In this document: one piece after another, positions 33,260 to 36,240 of the stretch
Numbering within the stretch: the first letter of the stretch is position 1
Layout of the letters: every line of letters starts with the position of its first letter
Origin: Caldifarciminota bacterium
Lineage (GTDB): Bacteria > Hydrothermota > Hydrothermia > LBFQ01
Direction of reading: 5' to 3'
Assembly (NCBI GenBank): GCA_015492295.1
Contig: WGFI01000037.1
Span: 1 to 36,240 of the forward strand
DNA length: 36,240 bases
Translations under genes and position numbers: made by a program
Notes under the pieces: model-generated
Seen by the model: only the letters and a program-made list of their open reading frames with translations
Told to the model about the DNA's origin: nothing
Databases searched by the model: none

Positions 33260-33267
33260 TCTCGCTT

Positions 33268-34761
33268 ATGCGAGGTGAAGAGTTTGAGGTAAGGATACAG
33301 AAGATCAAAACCCTACAATCCTTGGGTGTAAATGTTTTTCCTTATAAATATCCGAGAACTCACACCATTGACGAGTTGAAAAGGAACTTTAAGGAAGGCT
33401 TGAATGTTAGGATTTCGGGTAGGGTTTTGAGTAAAAGACCCTTTGGTAAGATGATATTTTCTGATTTGGATGGGGAGCAGGAAAAGATTCAGGTTATGAT
33501 AAGGAAGGGAGAGACTCCTGAGGACTTTTTTGAAGGATTTGATGTTGAAAAGTACGGGAACAGAAATCCTGCGAAGATATACGAGAAGTTCATAGATATA
33601 GGTGATATAATAGGGGTTCAGGGGAAGACCATATTTACGAAGACAGGGGAGCCTACGGTTTTGGTGCAGAAATTGACTCTGTTGGTTAAATCCTTGCATC
33701 CTTTGCCGGAGAAATGGCACGGTTTGCAAGATCCAGAGATAAAATACAGATACAGGTTTATCCATCTAATATCTGACAGGAAGGCGAGGGAAATATTGAG
33801 GAAGAGGTTTTTATTCTTTAAGGAGACCCGTAGGTTTTTTGAGGATAGGGGATTTATTGAGGTAGATACTCCTATACTTCAAACCGTGTATGGAGGTGCC
33901 ACCGCGAGGCCTTTTAAAACATATTCAAACGCTTTGGATGTTGAACTGTATCTCCGCATAGCAACGGAAATATCTTTAAAAAAGTTGATCGTAGGAGGAT
34001 TTGAAAAGGTTTATGAGATCGGGAAGAATTTTCGCAATGAAGGTATAGATGCCACGCATTATCCGGAGTTCATGGCCTTGGAAGCTTATGCCGCCTACTG
34101 GGATTACAACGATATTATGGAATTGACCGAGGATTATCTCTGCTATATAGTTGAGAAGTTGAACGGTAGCAATGAGTTTCACTATAAAGGTGAGAGGATA
34201 AGGGTTGAAAAACCTTTCAAGCGAATAAGATTTACAGATGAGCTCAACAAGAAGTTAGGTATGGATGTGTTGAAAGCCGATACGGATGAGCTGTCAAAGG
34301 TAGCAGAGAGGGAAGGTATAAAGATAAAATATCCAACGAGGGCAAAACTCTACGATAAGCTTTTTGATCACTTCGTAGCAAGGAATATTAAGGAACCAAC
34401 GTTCGTTCTGGATCATCCCTTAGAATTAACGCCTTTGGCTAAGAAGCATAGGAAGATGGAAGGCTTGGTTGAGAGATTTGAACTGTTCGTTTGCGGGATG
34501 GAAGTGGCAAACGCTTTCAGCGAGCTGAACGATGCTTTGGAGCAGAGGAAAAGGCTTGAGGAGGAGGTGAATCTGAGGAAGATAACCAAGGATGAAGAGC
34601 TCCCAGAGGAAATAGATGAGGATTTTATATTGGCCCTTGAATACGGTATGCCACCTACGGGAGGCTTGGGATTGGGCTTGGATAGAATATTTATGCTACT
34701 GACGGATTCTCGCAATATTAGGGATATAATACCCTTACCGACTTTGAGACCAAAACTATGA
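33268..34761 (+). CDS. lysS: Lysyl-tRNA synthetase (class II)
   Basis: LysS charges tRNA-Lys. The 497-residue protein has the N-terminal OB-fold anticodon domain (NVRISGRVLSKRPFGKMIFSDL) and the class II catalytic core. The core shows motif 1 around FFEDRGFIEVDTPILQ, the amino-acid pocket LYLRIATEISLKKLIVGG, motif 2 KVYEIGKNFRNEGIDATHYPEF and motif 3 GGLGLGLDRIFMLL. The FELFVCGMEVANAFSELND segment is LysS-specific. Length is normal. The cysS start overlaps its stop (ATGA), making a two-gene tRNA-synthetase operon. Confidence 0.95.
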   Translation: MRGEEFEVRIQKIKTLQSLGVNVFPYKYPRTHTIDELKRNFKEGLNVRISGRVLSKRPFGKMIFSDLDGEQEKIQVMIRKGETPEDFFEGFDVEKYGNRNPAKIYEKFIDIGDIIGVQGKTIFTKTGEPTVLVQKLTLLVKSLHPLPEKWHGLQDPEIKYRYRFIHLISDRKAREILRKRFLFFKETRRFFEDRGFIEVDTPILQTVYGGATARPFKTYSNALDVELYLRIATEISLKKLIVGGFEKVYEIGKNFRNEGIDATHYPEFMALEAYAAYWDYNDIMELTEDYLCYIVEKLNGSNEFHYKGERIRVEKPFKRIRFTDELNKKLGMDVLKADTDELSKVAEREGIKIKYPTRAKLYDKLFDHFVARNIKEPTFVLDHPLELTPLAKKHRKMEGLVERFELFVCGMEVANAFSELNDALEQRKRLEEEVNLRKITKDEELPEEIDEDFILALEYGMPPTGGLGLGLDRIFMLLTDSRNIRDIIPLPTLRPKL

Positions 34762-36068
34762 GACTTTTTAACACTTTGACATCAAAGAAAGAGGAGTTTA
34801 AACCCTTAGATGGGAAAATGGTGAGGGTATATGTATGTGGTATGACGGTGCAGGATAGTCCGCATATGGGTCATTTGAGAGTTTTCACCGTATTTGATTT
34901 CCTTTATAGGTTCTTCCACATCATAGGTTGGGATGTGAAGGCCGTTCAGAACTTCACCGATATAGATGATAAAATAATACAGAGATCCAAAGAGGAAGGC
35001 GTGGATTGGCGGGAGTTGGCGGATAGGTACGAATATGAGTATAGGGAGATAGCAAAGAGGATGAATTTCCTGCCTATATTCCATCCAAGGGCGACCCAGC
35101 ACATACAGGAGATCATTGAAATGATAGAAAAAATTCTGGAAAACGGGTACGCCTATGTTAAGGATGGAAATGTTTGGTTTTCAGTGAAAAGGTATTCAGA
35201 AAAATACGGGTACGGAGTTCTGTCAAAGATGTCTTTGGATGATATGTTGGCAGGCGCACGGATAGAACCCGACCCTACCAAGGAAGATCCCTTGGATTTC
35301 GCATTATGGAAAGCGAAAAAGGAAGGGGAACCCTATTGGCCGAGTCCATGGGGTGAGGGAAGACCGGGCTGGCATATAGAATGTTCGGCTATGTCATCAA
35401 AGCATTTAGGCTTACCATTTGACATTCACGGTGGAGGTAGGGATCTGATATTTCCGCATCATGAGGATGAAATAGCGCAGACAAAAGGAGCAACCGGAAA
35501 GGAATTCGCCAGATTCTGGATCCATGTTGGTCTCCTCACAACGGAAGGGGAGAAGATGTCAAAATCTTTAAAAAATTATTTTTTGGCCAAGGAGGCCTTA
35601 CAGGATTTTTCACCTAATGTTATACGACTGATGCTGCTGTACGGTCATTACAGGAGCGATTTGGAGTTTTATCCTGATAAGCTGGTTGAATTTTCAAAAG
35701 CCTTTTCTAAGTTGAACGAGAAACTATCGCATATACATGGCGATATTGATGATAAGTTGAAAAGCGAACTCCTGGATATTCTAAAAGATGATTTGAATAC
35801 ACCTGAGTTCTTCGCTAATGTTTTCAAGTTGGCCGAGAGTGAAAGGAAAGATACACTCTACACCTTAAAATACATACTTACAAACTTAGGGTTTAAGTTT
35901 GATGAGGATACCAAGGAAGATGTGGTCCTGAAAAGGTTGCTGGATTTGAGAGAAGCTGCGAGAAAGGAGAGGAATTATGAATTGGCCGATAAAATCAGAG
36001 AGATACTTCGTATGGCGAGGGTTGAGATAATGGACACGCCAAAGGGGACGAAGTACAGGATATTTTAA
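34758..36068 (+). CDS. cysS: Cysteinyl-tRNA synthetase
   Basis: CysS charges tRNA-Cys. The 436-residue class I enzyme has the HIGH-type motif as HMGH at 36-39 and KMSKS at 266-270. The zinc ligands that select cysteine are Cys27 (YVCGMTV), Cys209 (HIECSAM), His234 and Glu238 (FPHHEDEIAQT). A helical DALR-like region and a C-terminal tail with RKERNYELADKIREIL and GTKYRIF complete it. It is slightly short (E. coli 461). It is co-transcribed with lysS. Confidence 0.96.
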   Translation: MRLFNTLTSKKEEFKPLDGKMVRVYVCGMTVQDSPHMGHLRVFTVFDFLYRFFHIIGWDVKAVQNFTDIDDKIIQRSKEEGVDWRELADRYEYEYREIAKRMNFLPIFHPRATQHIQEIIEMIEKILENGYAYVKDGNVWFSVKRYSEKYGYGVLSKMSLDDMLAGARIEPDPTKEDPLDFALWKAKKEGEPYWPSPWGEGRPGWHIECSAMSSKHLGLPFDIHGGGRDLIFPHHEDEIAQTKGATGKEFARFWIHVGLLTTEGEKMSKSLKNYFLAKEALQDFSPNVIRLMLLYGHYRSDLEFYPDKLVEFSKAFSKLNEKLSHIHGDIDDKLKSELLDILKDDLNTPEFFANVFKLAESERKDTLYTLKYILTNLGFKFDEDTKEDVVLKRLLDLREAARKERNYELADKIREILRMARVEIMDTPKGTKYRIF

Positions 36069-36110
36069 GACTAAAACCTACTTCACCATAACAAAATCGC
36101 AAAGTATTGA

Positions 36111-36138
36111 TTGACATAGGAAACCTTTCAGCTATAAA
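36111..36138 (+). promoter_or_regulatory. Promoter TTGACA-16-TATAAA
   Basis: A consensus -35 TTGACA at 36111-36116, 16 bp, then TATAAA at 36133-36138, 8 nt before ATG 36147. An alternative reading is TAAAAT at 36135-36140 with an 18-bp spacer, 9 nt before ATG 36150. Either way the start is leaderless or nearly so. Confidence 0.65.
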
Positions 36139-36146
36139 ATTGAAGA

Positions 36147-36240
36147 ATGATGCTTTTATCCCTATTGGCGATAGACAGCGGTTATCACCATCCTGGGGGT
36201 ATGGGGATATACTTGAAGTTGCATAGGGACATATCAACAG
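36147..36240 (+). CDS. Start of a gene running off the window, unknown
   Basis: An open frame begins with two ATGs (36147 and 36150) just after a strong promoter and stays open to the window end. The first residues MMLLSLLAIDSGYHHPGG look like a short hydrophobic N-terminus followed by an aromatic/His segment, possibly a secreted protein, but too little is visible to assign a family. Confidence 0.55.
   Translation, partial: MMLLSLLAIDSGYHHPGGMGIYLKLHRDIST

Overview
The window is about 36 kb of a compact chromosome from a diderm, probably thermophilic bacterium. It carries outer-membrane and envelope-spanning proteins (TolC-family channel, RND pump, beta-barrel) and secreted beta-propeller proteins with C-terminal tails resembling type IX-type sorting domains. 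Ile codons are often ATA and Arg codons often AGG/AGA, a bias common in thermophiles. The combination recalls candidate lineages such as WOR-3/Hydrothermae. That placement is inference from protein style; there is no rRNA or marker phylogeny here.

Layout. (1) 1-2851: the 3' part of a type III-B (Cmr) CRISPR effector operon: a short ORF cut by the window edge, cmr4, a cmr5-like small subunit and a third RAMP protein. No CRISPR array, cas1/cas2 or cas10 is visible. (2) 2875-10603: plus-strand housekeeping genes: SAM methyltransferase, murD, a long two-ATPase Clp protein, a coaX-like gene, sucC, HU and a lipoprotein. (3) 10583-14977, minus strand: rocA, then a tRNA-Gln(TTG)-gatC-folE-beta-barrel-helical-repeat operon. 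(4) 15097-25850: envelope and secreted proteins: two propeller proteins, a GT-C glycosyltransferase, a B12-binding radical SAM enzyme, a QW-motif toroid protein, two tandem paralogous helical proteins of unknown function and a phosphoesterase-like protein lacking its catalytic residues. (5) 25829-27798, minus strand: htpX and a GT4 glycosyltransferase. (6) 27836-33236: a small zinc-ribbon/HTH protein related to the IS1 InsA N-terminus, divergent from a TolC/MFP/HME-RND efflux operon. (7) 33268-36068: lysS-cysS, then the start of a gene running off the window.

The strongest pattern is genome-wide in style. Nearly every first gene of a transcription unit has a TATAAT/TAGAAT/TAAAAT box ending only 6-11 nt before its ATG, with no room for a Shine-Dalgarno leader, while many internal operon genes have good GGAGG sites. 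This predicts mostly leaderless primary mRNAs and corrects several start codons (18050, 24266, 24342, 27798, 28087). In the same spirit, gatC begins with TTG at the nucleotide right after the tRNA-Gln discriminator base, so tRNA 3' processing would itself create a leaderless gatC mRNA. That couples tRNA-Gln to a subunit of the amidotransferase that charges it. All four convergent gene pairs overlap at their 3' ends and all four divergent pairs start within 120 bp, so there is almost no spacer DNA and no stretch over 300 bp without a gene.
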